Shown: positions 35,981 to 46,016, counted from the stretch's first letter. The stretch: 64,000 nt of DNA from Acidiphilium acidophilum (GCF_033842475.1 NZ_JAWXYB010000018.1:1285501-1349500); one strand, 5' to 3'. The notes: a model not told the origin generated them from the sequence alone. Translations and numbers: made by a program.

Positions 35981-37344
35981 CAACCGGATCGCGCCCGCAA
36001 CCGCCGCCACGCAGTGACGGACATTCCGGTCCAGCGCGCCGCCCATGCCGGCGCGACCATGCCCAGAGCGAAGCCGGTTGCGGTGATCTGGGTCGCCGGA
36101 TCGCCGAAGGGCAGCCACGCCGGGGGACGCGCGAAACCGTCATCGAACCCGACAATTTCGGCTGGCTCCGACCGGACCAGCCAGGCCCGAACCCCGAATG
36201 CGATCACGATCAACGCGACCGCCAGGACGAAATCGGCCCATCGGGCGAGGCCGAGCACCAAACCTCCGGCCAGCAGCAACCCCAATGCGATCAGCACCGG
36301 CCGTTCGGCATCCTCCGCCGCCGCCGCCCGCAGGCTGCGCGGCCGCCCCAGCGCGGCAAGACCGAACCCCCGCAATGCCGCAAACGCCATCAGAGCGATC
36401 CAGACCCCGAGCGCGGCCACGATCATCACGTCGCCCTCCCGGATCGCACGGGCCATCACGCCCGCCATCGCGGCAAATCCCGGCCCGGGCGGCAGCACGC
36501 CCACGAACCCGAACACCCCGAGCATCAGCAGGGCGAAACGCGGCATGCCGCGCGCCAGACCGCCCAACCAGTCGAGCGAGACCGTGCCGGTCGCTTCGAA
36601 CAAGGTGACCCCGATCAACCCGATCGCCGCCACGATCACGGCATTGGCGCCGATCGCCAGCCCTGCCGCACCGGGGTCGCCGAGTCCGAGCGACAGCACC
36701 GCCAGGCCGGTCCAGCCCAGCGCCAGCGCCGCGGCCATCCGGAACAGGTCGAGCGTCCGCGTCGCCACGACCGCCCCCGCCAGCATCGCGATCGCACCGC
36801 CAGCCAGCAGAAACGGACTCGCCGCATCCAGGGCCGCTCCCGGCAGATCGAAGCCGACCACCGCCACGATCACAGCGGGCATCACCACGAGCGAGAGAGC
36901 GTGCGGCATCTGCCGACGCGCTGTCATCAGCGCTGTCAGCACCAGCGCACCCAACCCGGCGAACAACCCGGTGAACAATCCCTGCGCCAGAATCGCCGCA
37001 GCACCCGCCAGAACCAGCCCGATCGCCACCGGCGCGGGCCGCGTATCCCGCCGCCCGATCGTCGCGACCATCCACGCCCCCGCTGCCAGCGCAACGGAGG
37101 CCAGCAAAAGAGCGCGTCCCGGATCGATCACGAACACAGCATCGCCGTACCGCCCTATCCCGGTCACATCCGCCCGAAGCGGGGCCAATCCCAATCCGGC
37201 ATCGAGGGCCAGCCCGATCGCCCCGGCGAGGCACGCGGCGGCACCCACCCCCGCCATCAGCGGAGTCAAACGCAGGGTCGGTGATTTGCGCCGGGAGGGT
37301 CGGACCATGGCATACCATAGCAGCCCGGGCGCCGAGTCGGCCAT
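35980..37344 (-). CDS. Antiporter-like membrane subunit (HyfB/HyfF/NuoN-like, degenerate)
   Basis: A 454-residue protein with about 13 helices. GGLARGMPRFALLMLGVFGF followed by VGVLPPGPGFAAM is the late segment typical of HyfB/HyfF/NuoL-N. The preceding region, which normally has D-x-K-R-x-x-A-Y-S-S and conserved Lys/His residues for proton movement, reads DLFRMAAALALGWTGLAVLS with no such Lys or His. First gene of the operon; ATG at 37344 chosen (TTG at 37371 and ATG at 37308 are alternatives). Family assignment rests on pattern only. Confidence 0.6.
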   Translation of the reverse strand: MADSAPGLLWYAMVRPSRRKSPTLRLTPLMAGVGAAACLAGAIGLALDAGLGLAPLRADVTGIGRYGDAVFVIDPGRALLLASVALAAGAWMVATIGRRDTRPAPVAIGLVLAGAAAILAQGLFTGLFAGLGALVLTALMTARRQMPHALSLVVMPAVIVAVVGFDLPGAALDAASPFLLAGGAIAMLAGAVVATRTLDLFRMAAALALGWTGLAVLSLGLGDPGAAGLAIGANAVIVAAIGLIGVTLFEATGTVSLDWLGGLARGMPRFALLMLGVFGFVGVLPPGPGFAAMAGVMARAIREGDVMIVAALGVWIALMAFAALRGFGLAALGRPRSLRAAAAEDAERPVLIALGLLLAGGLVLGLARWADFVLAVALIVIAFGVRAWLVRSEPAEIVGFDDGFARPPAWLPFGDPATQITATGFALGMVAPAWAARWTGMSVTAWRRLRARSG

Positions 37345-37429
37345 CGGACCCGTGTGGAGAGTCCGACGCAATCCTCACCCAAGCGCGAGGGACAAACCGG
37401 CGCTCGCGCTGATCCGGCCTCGTGAAACG

Positions 37430-38302
37430 CTAAACCTTGCCGTCGCCTCGCGCCATGCGGAGCTGGGCACGACGCCCGGCCATGATGACGATCAGCAGGA
37501 CCAGATCCGCCGCGACGAACATCGCCGCCGTGGTTCGCGCCGTGGTGAAATTGGCATCGAGCACCAGCCACGGATTGATGCCCGAGTTCAGCGCATACCA
37601 TGCCGCCTCGCCCAGCGCCGTCAGGGCCACGCTCGCCACGGCCAGTATCGCCACCCCGCCGATCGAGCGGCGAAACCCGGGCAGGGTGGTCCGCCACAGC
37701 ATCAGGAATATGAACAACCCCGCCGGGACCGCCGCGATGCCGATTTCGACCTTCTGGGTCAGAAAGAAATGCCAGAGCGATAAAATCGCGATCGGATAGA
37801 TCAACCGGTGCAGCAGCTTCCAGCGCCGGCCCATCGCGGCCATCGCCCGGTCGGTCGAGGTCAGCGACAGGGCGATGAACCCGACCGTCGCGATCGTCCC
37901 GAGGATGAGATAGAATACCGTCAGCATCTGGTTGAGCACGAAACCGAGCGCGAAATCCTGATCGGCGGCGTAGAGCACGATATGCGCGAACGTATAGAAT
38001 GCTGCCGCCAGCCCCAGCATGCGGCGTAGCATCACCACCCGCGTCCAGTCGAACAATGCCCGCGCCGGGGTGACCGCGAGGCACAGGATCAAAAACCGGA
38101 TCGCCCAGAACCCGGTTTCCAGCATGGCATGATGAACCGGGCGCGCCCCCAGATTGTCCGTCGCCCATTGCCATCCGATCAACGGAACCGGGGCGATGCA
38201 TAAAATCAGGGTGACGAGCTTCAGCCACGAAAACCGCCCAGCCGGTGTGCGCCAGGGTACCGCGAAGATCGAAGGACGGCGACGAATGGTGGATGTGCTC
38301 AT
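37430..38302 (-). CDS. msrQ: MsrQ-type heme-binding membrane protein (YedZ family)
   Basis: A 290-residue inner-membrane protein with six helices of the ferric-reductase-like fold. Heme-binding histidines are in FYTFAHIVLYA and LLHRLIYPIAILSLWHFFL. MsrQ passes electrons from the quinone pool or flavins to MsrP, which repairs oxidised methionines in the periplasm. The msrP gene is not adjacent here, so it is encoded elsewhere or this relative serves another acceptor. The ATG at 38302 is preferred over an upstream in-frame start at 38380. It precedes the hydrogenase-like operon by 85 bases. Confidence 0.78.
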   Translation of the reverse strand: MSTSTIRRRPSIFAVPWRTPAGRFSWLKLVTLILCIAPVPLIGWQWATDNLGARPVHHAMLETGFWAIRFLILCLAVTPARALFDWTRVVMLRRMLGLAAAFYTFAHIVLYAADQDFALGFVLNQMLTVFYLILGTIATVGFIALSLTSTDRAMAAMGRRWKLLHRLIYPIAILSLWHFFLTQKVEIGIAAVPAGLFIFLMLWRTTLPGFRRSIGGVAILAVASVALTALGEAAWYALNSGINPWLVLDANFTTARTTAAMFVAADLVLLIVIMAGRRAQLRMARGDGKV

Positions 38303-38426
38303 GGCTGTTATCCGCGTGATGATCGTATTACGGCGAGGTCCGGCATTTAAGATGGAGATGGACCTGCCGGTTCCTGACAAGATCGCAAGTTTGCGGGGCG
38401 GGGCTTCGGGGAGGTTGAGGTGGAAG

Positions 38427-38450
38427 GGTTCTTTTTTACAAAAAAGAACC
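38427..38450 (+). repeat. Hairpin repeat, copy d
   Basis: Perfect 11-bp stem (arm GGTTCTTTTTT, loop AC) followed by AGAAAACTCT. In the 197-base gap between the putA stop and the msrQ start. Confidence 0.85.
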
Positions 38451-38499
38451 AGAAAACTCTGTTTGATTTGGGCCTTGGGCTTTGCATGTGATCGTCCCG

Positions 38500-41400
38500 C
38501 TAACCGATGGCCATCAGGCTCGCATTTCCGCCGGCCGCCGCGGTGTTGATGCTCACCGCTTGCTCCACGCTCAGGAAGGCCAGCGGATAATCCCCATCCG
38601 CATTTCCGCAGTAAACCGGGATGATCGGCCCGTCCCGCCGGGCGAGATCGTGCAGCAGGTCACGCAATGTCGCGGCATCGCCCTCGAACAGCACCGCATC
38701 GAACCGCTCGGATGACAGGGTCTGCCGGTTGGCGAGCCGGGCTGAACCGATCGTCGCGGCGAGCGGCTCCGGGCAAAGCACCAGCGCGTCATTGCCGCTC
38801 GCAGCACAGGCCGCGATCTGACGTGCGGCACCCGCTGCGGTCGCCGCATGGCACAGCACGGTGCCGCGCGGCTGGAGCCGATAGATATTCTGTTCACCGA
38901 CTGGACCTTGCAATTCCATGGTCATCCCGCACCGCTCATCGAAACCGGGGTGCTGCGCCATCAGCCGGCGGATATAGAGCGGCCCGCCCGCCTTCGGGCC
39001 GGTACCCGACATTCCATGGCCGCCGAATGGCTGAACGCCGACCACCGCGCCGATGATGTTGCGATTGACGTAGATATTCCCCGCCGTGATCCGCCGGGTC
39101 ACGTGCTCGATCGTCTCGTCGATCCGGCTGTGGATGCCGAAGGTCAGGCCGTAGCCGAGCGCATTCACCGCATCGATCATCCGGTCCCGGTCACGCGCGG
39201 CATACCGCACGATGTGCAGCACCGGCCCGAAAACCTCGGCGCCCAGCACGCCAGGATCGGGGATTTCGATCATCGTGGGCGGGACGAACCAGCCGGTTTG
39301 GCAGGTATCGTTCGGCGGGATGCTGAACACCCGGTACCCGGACCGGCGCATCGCCGCGACATGAGCCAGAATGCCCTCGCGCGCCGCCGCGCTGATCACC
39401 GGTCCGATATCGCTGTCCAGCCGGTCCGGCCGGCCGAGGCTCAATTCCGCCATCGCGCCTTTCAGCATGGTGATCAGCGCATCGGCGATATCCTCCTGCA
39501 CCAGCAGAATGCGCAGGGCCGAACAGCGCTGGCCTGCCGAATCGAAGGCCGAGGTCACGATGTCCCCGACCGCCTGCTCCAGCAGGGCGGATGAATCGAC
39601 CAGCATCGCGTTCTGGCCGCCGGTTTCGGCGATCAATGGCACGGGATGTCCCGTCGCATCGAGCCGCAAAGCGAGTTGTCGCTGGATCAGCCGCGCCACG
39701 CCGGTCGAGCCGGTGAAGACGCCGCCGCCGACCCTGGCATCCCCGACCAGAGCGGCCCCGACCGTGCCGTCGCCCGGGACGAGGGTGACGGCATCGCGCG
39801 GCACCCCGGCTTCGTGCAGAATGCGGACCGTTTCGGCGGCGATGAGCGGGGTTTCCTCGGCGGGCTTGGCGAGCACGGCATTGCCCGCCGCCAGCGCCGC
39901 CGCGACCTGGCCGGTGAAAATCGCCAGCGGAAAATTCCACGGGCTGATCGCGACCACGACCCCCAGAGGACGATGCGCCGCATCATCGAGTTTGGAAACC
40001 TCCTCCGCGTAGTAACGCAGGAAATCCACCGCCTCGCGAACCTCGCCGAGCGCTGCCGGGATGGTCTTGCCGGCTTCGCGCGCGATCAACCCGACCAGGA
40101 TCGCGCGGCGATCCTCCAGAAGTTCTGCAGCCCGTTCGAGACGGGCCGCCCGGTCCGCCGCCGGCACCGATCGCCATGTCGATGCCGTGGCCGAAGCCAG
40201 CGCCGCCATGATCGTCGCCGATGTCGCCTCGACCACCGTGCCGACCCGATCGGCGCGATCCGCCGGGTTGACGATCACCCGCACCGGATCGGCTGCCTCC
40301 GCCCCATCCGCGCCAGCCGACCACGCGATGGTGCGGCCGGCGGCGAGGCCGGTGGCCAGTTCCGCCAGTCGCTGTTCGTTCGAGAGGTCGAGGCCGGATG
40401 AGTTGCGTCGCCTGCCGAAGATCGCGGCGGGGAGGCTGATTTTTTCGTGACCCGCGCCGGGTGGGATGATCCGCCGGCTTGCCGCAACCGGATCATCGAG
40501 CAACGCCTCGATCTCAACCTCCGGATCGGCCAGTTTATTGACGAAGGAACTGTTCGCGCCGTTTTCGAGCAGCCGCCGCACCAGATAGGCCAGCAAGGTC
40601 TCATGGGTGCCGACCGGCGCGTAGATCCGGCACGGCACGCCGAGTTTCTGCGGCCCGACCACCTCGTCATACAGCGCCTCGCCCATGCCGTGCAGGCACT
40701 GGAACTCATAGCGTCCCGGCGCGTAAGGGGCCGCCATTGCGTGGATGCTGGCCAGCGTCAGGGCGTTATGGGTCGCGAACTGAGGGAAGATTTCAGCGCC
40801 CGCCGCCAGCATTTTTCGCGCGCAGGCGAGGTAGGAGACATCGGTGTGGATCTTGCGGGTATAGACCGGGAAGCCTTCCAGCCCATCGACCTGCGCGCGC
40901 TTGATTTCGGAATCCCAGTAGGCGCCCTTGACCAGCCGCACCATCAGGCGGTGGCCGCTCCGCCGGGCGAGATCGACCAGGAAATCGATCACGCGGGGAG
41001 CCCGTTTCTGATACGCCTGCACCACGAAGCCGATCCCGTGCCAACCGGCGAGTTCCGGCTCGAAGCAGAGGCGTTCGAGCAGGTCGAGCGAGAGATCGAG
41101 CCGGTCGGCTTCCTCGGCATCGATGTTCAGCCCGATATCGTAGCGCCGTGCCAGCAGGGCCAGCGCGGTCAGGCGCGGGGCCAACTCGGTCATCACCCGG
41201 CCCCGCTGTGCCCGGCTGTAACGCGGATGCAGGGCGGAAAGTTTCACTGAAATCCCCGGCCCGGTATAGAGGCCGCGTCCGGCGGCGGCGACGCCGATCG
41301 CGTGGATCGCCTGTTCGTAATCGCGATAATACCGCCCGGCATCGGCGGCGGTGAGGGCGGCTTCGCCGAGCATGTCGTAGGAATAGAGGAAGCCGCGCGC

Positions 41401-42042
41401 CTCGCGTTTGCGGGCATTGTTCAGGGCCTCGCCGATGGTCTGGCCCATGACGAACTGCTCGCCCATCAGCCGCATGGCGATGTTCACGCCGCGCCGGACG
41501 ATGGGTTCGCCGCCCCGCGTCAGCAACCGGGTCAGTGCCGAGCCCAGCCCCGCTTCGCTCGCCGTCGCGGTTAGCTTGCCGGTGAGCAGCAGGCCCCAGG
41601 TGGCGGCGTTGACGAAGAGCGAGGGGCTTTCGCCGAGATGGTTGCGCCAGTTGCCCGCGCCGATCTTGTCGCGGATCAGGGCATCGCGCGTCGCGGTATC
41701 GGGGATTCGCAGCAGCGCCTCGGCGAGGCACATCAGCGCGACACCTTCCTGGCTGGAGAGGGCGTATTCCTGAAGCAGGGTTTCGACCAGCCCGCTATGG
41801 CCACGGGCGCGCAGCACGGTGATCAGGTGGCGCGCGGTCCGCTGCGCCTGCGCCTGATCGGCGGGGGCGAGGGTCGCTTCATCGAGGATCGCGGCGACCG
41901 CTTCGGGCTCGGGGCGGCGGTAGCTTGCGGTGATCGCGGCTCGCAATGCTGTCTCTGGGTGGATATCGCGGAGGAAGGCATCGAACGGGGCGGGATCGCC
42001 GGAGGTCTCGTCGTGCCTGATCGCCCTGATGGAGCCCGCCAT
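38500..42042 (-). CDS. putA: Bifunctional proline dehydrogenase / glutamate-semialdehyde dehydrogenase (PutA)
   Basis: Oxidises proline to glutamate in two steps with FAD and NAD+. The 1180-residue protein has the FAD-dependent PRODH barrel (about 150-450; VRLVKGAYWDSEIK, EFQCLHGMGEALYDEVVG) and an aldehyde dehydrogenase domain (about 530-1000) with catalytic cysteine in FDSAGQRCSALRIL and glutamate in AETGGQNAMLVD. A C-terminal domain follows. The N-terminal ribbon-helix-helix DNA-binding domain of some enterobacterial PutA proteins is absent, so it is not an autorepressor. ATG at 42042 has GAAGGA upstream; a GTG at 42069 is an alternative. Confidence 0.97.
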   Translation of the reverse strand: MAGSIRAIRHDETSGDPAPFDAFLRDIHPETALRAAITASYRRPEPEAVAAILDEATLAPADQAQAQRTARHLITVLRARGHSGLVETLLQEYALSSQEGVALMCLAEALLRIPDTATRDALIRDKIGAGNWRNHLGESPSLFVNAATWGLLLTGKLTATASEAGLGSALTRLLTRGGEPIVRRGVNIAMRLMGEQFVMGQTIGEALNNARKREARGFLYSYDMLGEAALTAADAGRYYRDYEQAIHAIGVAAAGRGLYTGPGISVKLSALHPRYSRAQRGRVMTELAPRLTALALLARRYDIGLNIDAEEADRLDLSLDLLERLCFEPELAGWHGIGFVVQAYQKRAPRVIDFLVDLARRSGHRLMVRLVKGAYWDSEIKRAQVDGLEGFPVYTRKIHTDVSYLACARKMLAAGAEIFPQFATHNALTLASIHAMAAPYAPGRYEFQCLHGMGEALYDEVVGPQKLGVPCRIYAPVGTHETLLAYLVRRLLENGANSSFVNKLADPEVEIEALLDDPVAASRRIIPPGAGHEKISLPAAIFGRRRNSSGLDLSNEQRLAELATGLAAGRTIAWSAGADGAEAADPVRVIVNPADRADRVGTVVEATSATIMAALASATASTWRSVPAADRAARLERAAELLEDRRAILVGLIAREAGKTIPAALGEVREAVDFLRYYAEEVSKLDDAAHRPLGVVVAISPWNFPLAIFTGQVAAALAAGNAVLAKPAEETPLIAAETVRILHEAGVPRDAVTLVPGDGTVGAALVGDARVGGGVFTGSTGVARLIQRQLALRLDATGHPVPLIAETGGQNAMLVDSSALLEQAVGDIVTSAFDSAGQRCSALRILLVQEDIADALITMLKGAMAELSLGRPDRLDSDIGPVISAAAREGILAHVAAMRRSGYRVFSIPPNDTCQTGWFVPPTMIEIPDPGVLGAEVFGPVLHIVRYAARDRDRMIDAVNALGYGLTFGIHSRIDETIEHVTRRITAGNIYVNRNIIGAVVGVQPFGGHGMSGTGPKAGGPLYIRRLMAQHPGFDERCGMTMELQGPVGEQNIYRLQPRGTVLCHAATAAGAARQIAACAASGNDALVLCPEPLAATIGSARLANRQTLSSERFDAVLFEGDAATLRDLLHDLARRDGPIIPVYCGNADGDYPLAFLSVEQAVSINTAAAGGNASLMAIG

Positions 42043-42139
42043 GCCGCCCGTTCCTTCAAGATATTCCACTGATCACTCTATGGTAGCATGTTCCGTACCC
42101 TATGAAATCGCCCTGAGTTTCGGCTACACAAGGCGGGTC

Positions 42140-44026
42140 ATGAGGTTTGGGCGCAGCCAGTTTCGCATCGCGGTGAATTTCGCTCTCGACGGGTTGCTCG
42201 CCGCCCTCGCGGTGGTCGCCGCCGGGTGGCTGGCCGATCCGGCGCATCCGATCCCCAATCCGATGGTCCTGCCGCTGGCCGGGACCGCTTCGATCTGGTT
42301 GATCGGGGTGCCGTTCGGGCTGGCGCGGCAGCATTGGCGGTTCACCGCCTTGCCGGATCTGATCGCGATTGCCTCGATCGCCGTGCTTGCCGCCGGGTTG
42401 ATCGTGCTGCTGCTGGTGGGCGTCGGCGCGGCGCTGCCCTCGGCGAGTTTTCCGGTCCTGCTGATGCTGACCTTCGCGCTCGGGCTGACGGCGCCGCGCC
42501 TGTTGTACCGGATTGCCCGCGCGCCGCGCGAGACCGCCGATGAAGATGCCGAACCGGCCCTGCTGCTCGGGGATGGCGAGGCGGCGGAACTGTTTCTTGC
42601 GGCGCTGGCCCGGGCGGGCAACCGCAAGCTGCGGATGGTGGGGCTGCTGTCGATCTCGGGGCGGGAGACCGGGCGGCGGATTCACAACGTGCCGATCCTC
42701 GGGACCGTGGCGACGCTCGATGCCGTGCTGGATCGGCTGGCCGCGACCGAACAGCCGCCGGCGCTGCTGATCGTGGCGAGTGGCGAGATTATCGGGGAGG
42801 GGTTGCGGCAGGTCATGACGATCGCCGAGGCGCGTGGGCTGCGGCTCGCGCGGGCCCCCAGCCCGACCGCGCTGGCGCCGACGATTGCCGGCGAGGCTTC
42901 GCTCCGGCCCATCGCGATCGAGGATCTGCTCAATCGTCCCCAGGTGTCGCTCGACCGGGAGGGGATGGCCCGGCTGATCCAGGGGCGGCGGGTGCTGGTG
43001 ACCGGGGCGGGCGGGTCGATCGGGTCGGAACTGGTGCGCCAGGTTGCCGGGTTCGGACCGGATACGCTGATCCTGCTCGATTCGAGCGAATTCGCGCTGT
43101 GGCAGATCGATCTCGAAATCTCGGAGACGTTTCCCGCCCTGCGGCGGCGTGCGTTGATCGCGGATGTGCGGGACCGGGCGCGGATCGTGCAGGTGTGCGA
43201 TGAAGTGCGGCCCGAACTGGTGTTTCACGCCGCGGCATTGAAACATGTGCCGATCGTCGAGGCCAATCCGCTCGAAGGCATTGCCACCAACACGCTCGGC
43301 ACCCGCAATGTGGCGGATGCCGCGCGGGCGGCGGGGGCCGGGCTTATGGTGCTGATTTCGACCGACAAGGCGGTGAACCCCTCATCGGTCATGGGGGCTT
43401 CGAAGCGCCTCGCCGAGATGTATGCGCAGGGGCTGGATGTCGCGGGGCGGCAGCGTGCGTCGATGAAGATCGTGACGGTGCGGTTCGGCAACGTGCTCGG
43501 CTCGACCGGTTCGGTGGTGCCGCTGTTCCGCCGTCAGCTTGCGCGGGGTGGGCCGCTGACCGTGACCCATCCGGATATGCGGCGGTATTTCATGACAGTG
43601 CGCGAAGCGGTCGCTCTGGTGTTGCAGGCATCGGTGGTCGGCGCGTCGGGGGCGGCGCTGCCGGTCGAGGGGGGCGGGATTTTCGTGCTCGACATGGGCG
43701 AGCCGGTCAAGATCGTGGATCTGGCGCGGCAGATGATCCGCCTTGCCGGGCTGCGGCCGGATGTCGATGTCGCGGTGCAGTTCACCGGGTTGCGGCCGGG
43801 TGAGAAATTGTTCGAGGAGTTGTTCCACGGCGCCGAGAAGCCGATCGAGACCGGGTATCCAGGTTTGTTGATGGCCGCACCCCGGGTGGCGGATGCCGCG
43901 ATCATCGGGCGGGCGCTCGATGAGGCCGGGGCGATCGTCGATCGGGGCGATGCGGCGCAGGGTGTCGCGCTGCTCGCGCGGCTGATCCCCGAATTCAGCC
44001 CGGACCAGCGCCGCGCGATCAATTAG
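42140..44026 (+). CDS. Polysaccharide biosynthesis protein, CapD/PglF-type sugar-nucleotide dehydratase
   Basis: A 628-residue membrane enzyme. Four N-terminal helices (to about residue 135) are followed by a CoA-binding-like domain and a C-terminal extended SDR domain: VLVTGAGGSIGSELVRQV binds NAD(P), FHAAALKHVPIVEANP, STDKAVNPSSVMGASKRLAE contains the M-x-x-x-K active site of 4,6-dehydratases, and LRPGEKLFEELF ends it. It probably converts UDP-GlcNAc-type sugars for surface glycans. Divergent from putA with a 97-base gap, where the strand composition switches. Confidence 0.9.
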   Translation: MRFGRSQFRIAVNFALDGLLAALAVVAAGWLADPAHPIPNPMVLPLAGTASIWLIGVPFGLARQHWRFTALPDLIAIASIAVLAAGLIVLLLVGVGAALPSASFPVLLMLTFALGLTAPRLLYRIARAPRETADEDAEPALLLGDGEAAELFLAALARAGNRKLRMVGLLSISGRETGRRIHNVPILGTVATLDAVLDRLAATEQPPALLIVASGEIIGEGLRQVMTIAEARGLRLARAPSPTALAPTIAGEASLRPIAIEDLLNRPQVSLDREGMARLIQGRRVLVTGAGGSIGSELVRQVAGFGPDTLILLDSSEFALWQIDLEISETFPALRRRALIADVRDRARIVQVCDEVRPELVFHAAALKHVPIVEANPLEGIATNTLGTRNVADAARAAGAGLMVLISTDKAVNPSSVMGASKRLAEMYAQGLDVAGRQRASMKIVTVRFGNVLGSTGSVVPLFRRQLARGGPLTVTHPDMRRYFMTVREAVALVLQASVVGASGAALPVEGGGIFVLDMGEPVKIVDLARQMIRLAGLRPDVDVAVQFTGLRPGEKLFEELFHGAEKPIETGYPGLLMAAPRVADAAIIGRALDEAGAIVDRGDAAQGVALLARLIPEFSPDQRRAIN

Positions 44027-44213
44027 GGCGGGGACTTGCGAAAGCGGGGCGGGTGGGTCATACCGCGCGCGTCGGCCCGTTGCGAGACGGTGGTGCCGAT
44101 AATTCGCACACGGAGCACCTTCCCCCGGATCGGGGTCCGGTGCCGCGAGGCATGGCTCCGTGGAGGTTTCAACCGGACGATCGCATCCTGCGATCACAGA
44201 AAGGATTTCGCTC

Positions 44214-44987
44214 ATGGCGATGCCAGAGGTTTCACTGCGTCAACTGCTCGAATCGGGCGTGCATTTCGGTCATAACACCAGGCGGTGGAATCCGCGGATG
44301 GCGCCGTATCTGTTCGGGGTTCGCAATCAGGTTCACATTATCGATCTGCAGCAGACCGTGCCGATGCTGGAGCGGGCGTTGCGGGAAGTGCGCAATGTCG
44401 CGGCTGGCGGCGGGCGGGTTCTGTTCGTCGGCACCAAGCGGGCGGCGGCGGATCATGTCGCCGAGGCGGCGACGCGGTGCGGGCAGTATTACGTCAATCA
44501 CCGCTGGCTCGGCGGGATGCTGACCAATTGGAAGACCATCACCAATTCGATCCGCAAGCTGCGCCAGATGGAAGACACCGTGAGCGGTGAGGCCCAGGGG
44601 CTGACCAAGAAGGAAATCCTGAACCTGTCGCGCGAGAAGGAAAAGCTGGAACGCGCGCTCGGCGGGATCAAGGAAATGGGCGGGCTGCCGGATATTCTGT
44701 TCATCATCGACACCAACAAGGAGAAGCTGGCGGTCGAGGAAGCGAACAAGCTCGGGATTCCGGTGATTGCAGTGCTGGATTCCAATTCCGACCCCGAGGG
44801 CGTGACCTATCCGATTCCGGGCAATGACGATGCGATCCGCGCGATCACGATGTATTGCGACCTGATCGCGGGCGCGGTGCTCGATGGGATCAGCGCCGAA
44901 ATGGCCGGTTCGGGGGTCGATCTCGGGGCGCTCGAAGAGCTGCCGCCGGATGCCGCGCTCGATGAGGATGCCGAAGTTCACGCCTGA
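44214..44987 (+). CDS. rpsB: 30S ribosomal protein S2
   Basis: A 257-residue ribosomal protein with the S2 motifs [34 protein letters not shown] and [14 protein letters not shown], and [14 protein letters not shown] near residue 160. The ATG at 44214 follows AGAAAGGA. An earlier in-frame start at 44160 would add an unconserved leader. It forms the usual operon with tsf, 30 bases downstream. The 187-base leader must hold the promoter; no convincing -35/-10 pair was found. Confidence 0.98.
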   Translation: MAMPEVSLRQLLESGVHFGHNTRRWNPRMAPYLFGVRNQVHIIDLQQTVPMLERALREVRNVAAGGGRVLFVGTKRAAADHVAEAATRCGQYYVNHRWLGGMLTNWKTITNSIRKLRQMEDTVSGEAQGLTKKEILNLSREKEKLERALGGIKEMGGLPDILFIIDTNKEKLAVEEANKLGIPVIAVLDSNSDPEGVTYPIPGNDDAIRAITMYCDLIAGAVLDGISAEMAGSGVDLGALEELPPDAALDEDAEVHA

Positions 44988-45017
44988 GTTTGTTTCGATT
45001 TTTTGAGGAGGATAACC

Positions 45018-45923
45018 ATGGCCGAAGTAACGGGCGCGATGGTGAAGGATCTGCGCGACAAGACCGGCGCGGGGATGATGGATTGCAAGAAGGCGCTGGT
45101 CGAGGCCGGTGGCGACATGGAAGCCGCGGTGGACTGGCTGCGCAAGAAGGGTCTGGCGGCGGCGGCGAAGAAGTCGGGCCGGGTTGCGGCCGAAGGTCTG
45201 GTGGGCGTTGCGCATGAGGGCAACAAGGCGGCGATGGTCGAGGTGAATGCCGAGACCGATTTCGTCGCGCGCAACGATGCGTTCCAGGCTTTCGTCGAGA
45301 CGGCGGCCAGGCTCGCGCTCGGCGTGGGCGAGGATGTCGAGACGCTGAAGGCGGCGACCTATCCGGGGACGTCGCATTCGGTGGCCGAGGAACTGACGCA
45401 TCTGATCGCGACGGTGGGCGAGAACATGACGATCCGCCGGGTTGCGGTGATCGAAGTTTCGAACGGCGCGGCGGCTTCGTATGTGCATGGGGCGCTGAAG
45501 CCCGGTTTGGGCAAGATCGGCGTGCTTGTCGCGCTGGAGGGCAAGGCCGAAGAGGCACTTGCGGCGCTGGGGCGGCAGATCGGGATGCATATCGCGGCGA
45601 CGCGGCCCGATGCGATCAGCGCGGCGGATGTCGATCCGGCGGCGGTGGCGCGGGAGCGGGCGATTTTCGCCGATCAGGCGCGGGCCGAAGGCAAGCCGGA
45701 TGCGATCATCGAAAAAATGGTCGAGGGGCGGGTTCGCAAGTATTTCGCCGATGTCGTGCTGCTCGAACAGGTCTGGGTGCATGACGGTGAAAGCAAGGTG
45801 CAGAAGATCGTGCATAATGCCGGGGCCGAAGTGACGCGGTTTGTGCGGTTCACGCTCGGCGAGGGCATCGAGAAGGAAACCACCGATTTCGCAGCCGAAG
45901 TTGCGGCGGCGGCGGGGGTCTGA
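45018..45923 (+). CDS. tsf: Translation elongation factor Ts
   Basis: Nucleotide exchange factor for EF-Tu, 301 residues. The UBA-like N-domain ([20 protein letters not shown]) and the first dimerisation motif ([16 protein letters not shown]) are clear. The ATG at 45018 has GAGGAGG upstream. A terminator follows at once; pyrH and frr, which often come next, are absent and replaced by the 46-kb repeat. Confidence 0.98.
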   Translation: MAEVTGAMVKDLRDKTGAGMMDCKKALVEAGGDMEAAVDWLRKKGLAAAAKKSGRVAAEGLVGVAHEGNKAAMVEVNAETDFVARNDAFQAFVETAARLALGVGEDVETLKAATYPGTSHSVAEELTHLIATVGENMTIRRVAVIEVSNGAAASYVHGALKPGLGKIGVLVALEGKAEEALAALGRQIGMHIAATRPDAISAADVDPAAVARERAIFADQARAEGKPDAIIEKMVEGRVRKYFADVVLLEQVWVHDGESKVQKIVHNAGAEVTRFVRFTLGEGIEKETTDFAAEVAAAAGV

Positions 45924-45954
45924 GGGCGACACGCCCGCATTTCTGCGGAAGCTG

Positions 45955-46016
45955 AAATCCCGCTGATCCGGGGCCGGCGATGTTTCGCACCGGCTTTGGA
46001 TTGGCGGGATTTTTTA
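45955..46016 (+). terminator. Terminator of the rpsB-tsf operon
   Basis: AAATCCCGC pairs with GCGGGATTT (46004-46012), followed by more T residues; the 40-base interior forms a second CCGG-rich hairpin. It starts 32 bases after the tsf stop. Confidence 0.75.

Noticed and set aside
42043-42139. Origin of replication in the putA/CapD gap
   Set aside because: The gap is only 97 bases, not AT-rich, and has no cluster of TTATCCACA-like boxes, although the skew changes here.
44080-44103. Sigma-70 promoter of rpsB (TTGCGA and GATAAT)
   Set aside because: The two boxes are only 12 bases apart, too close for a normal promoter.
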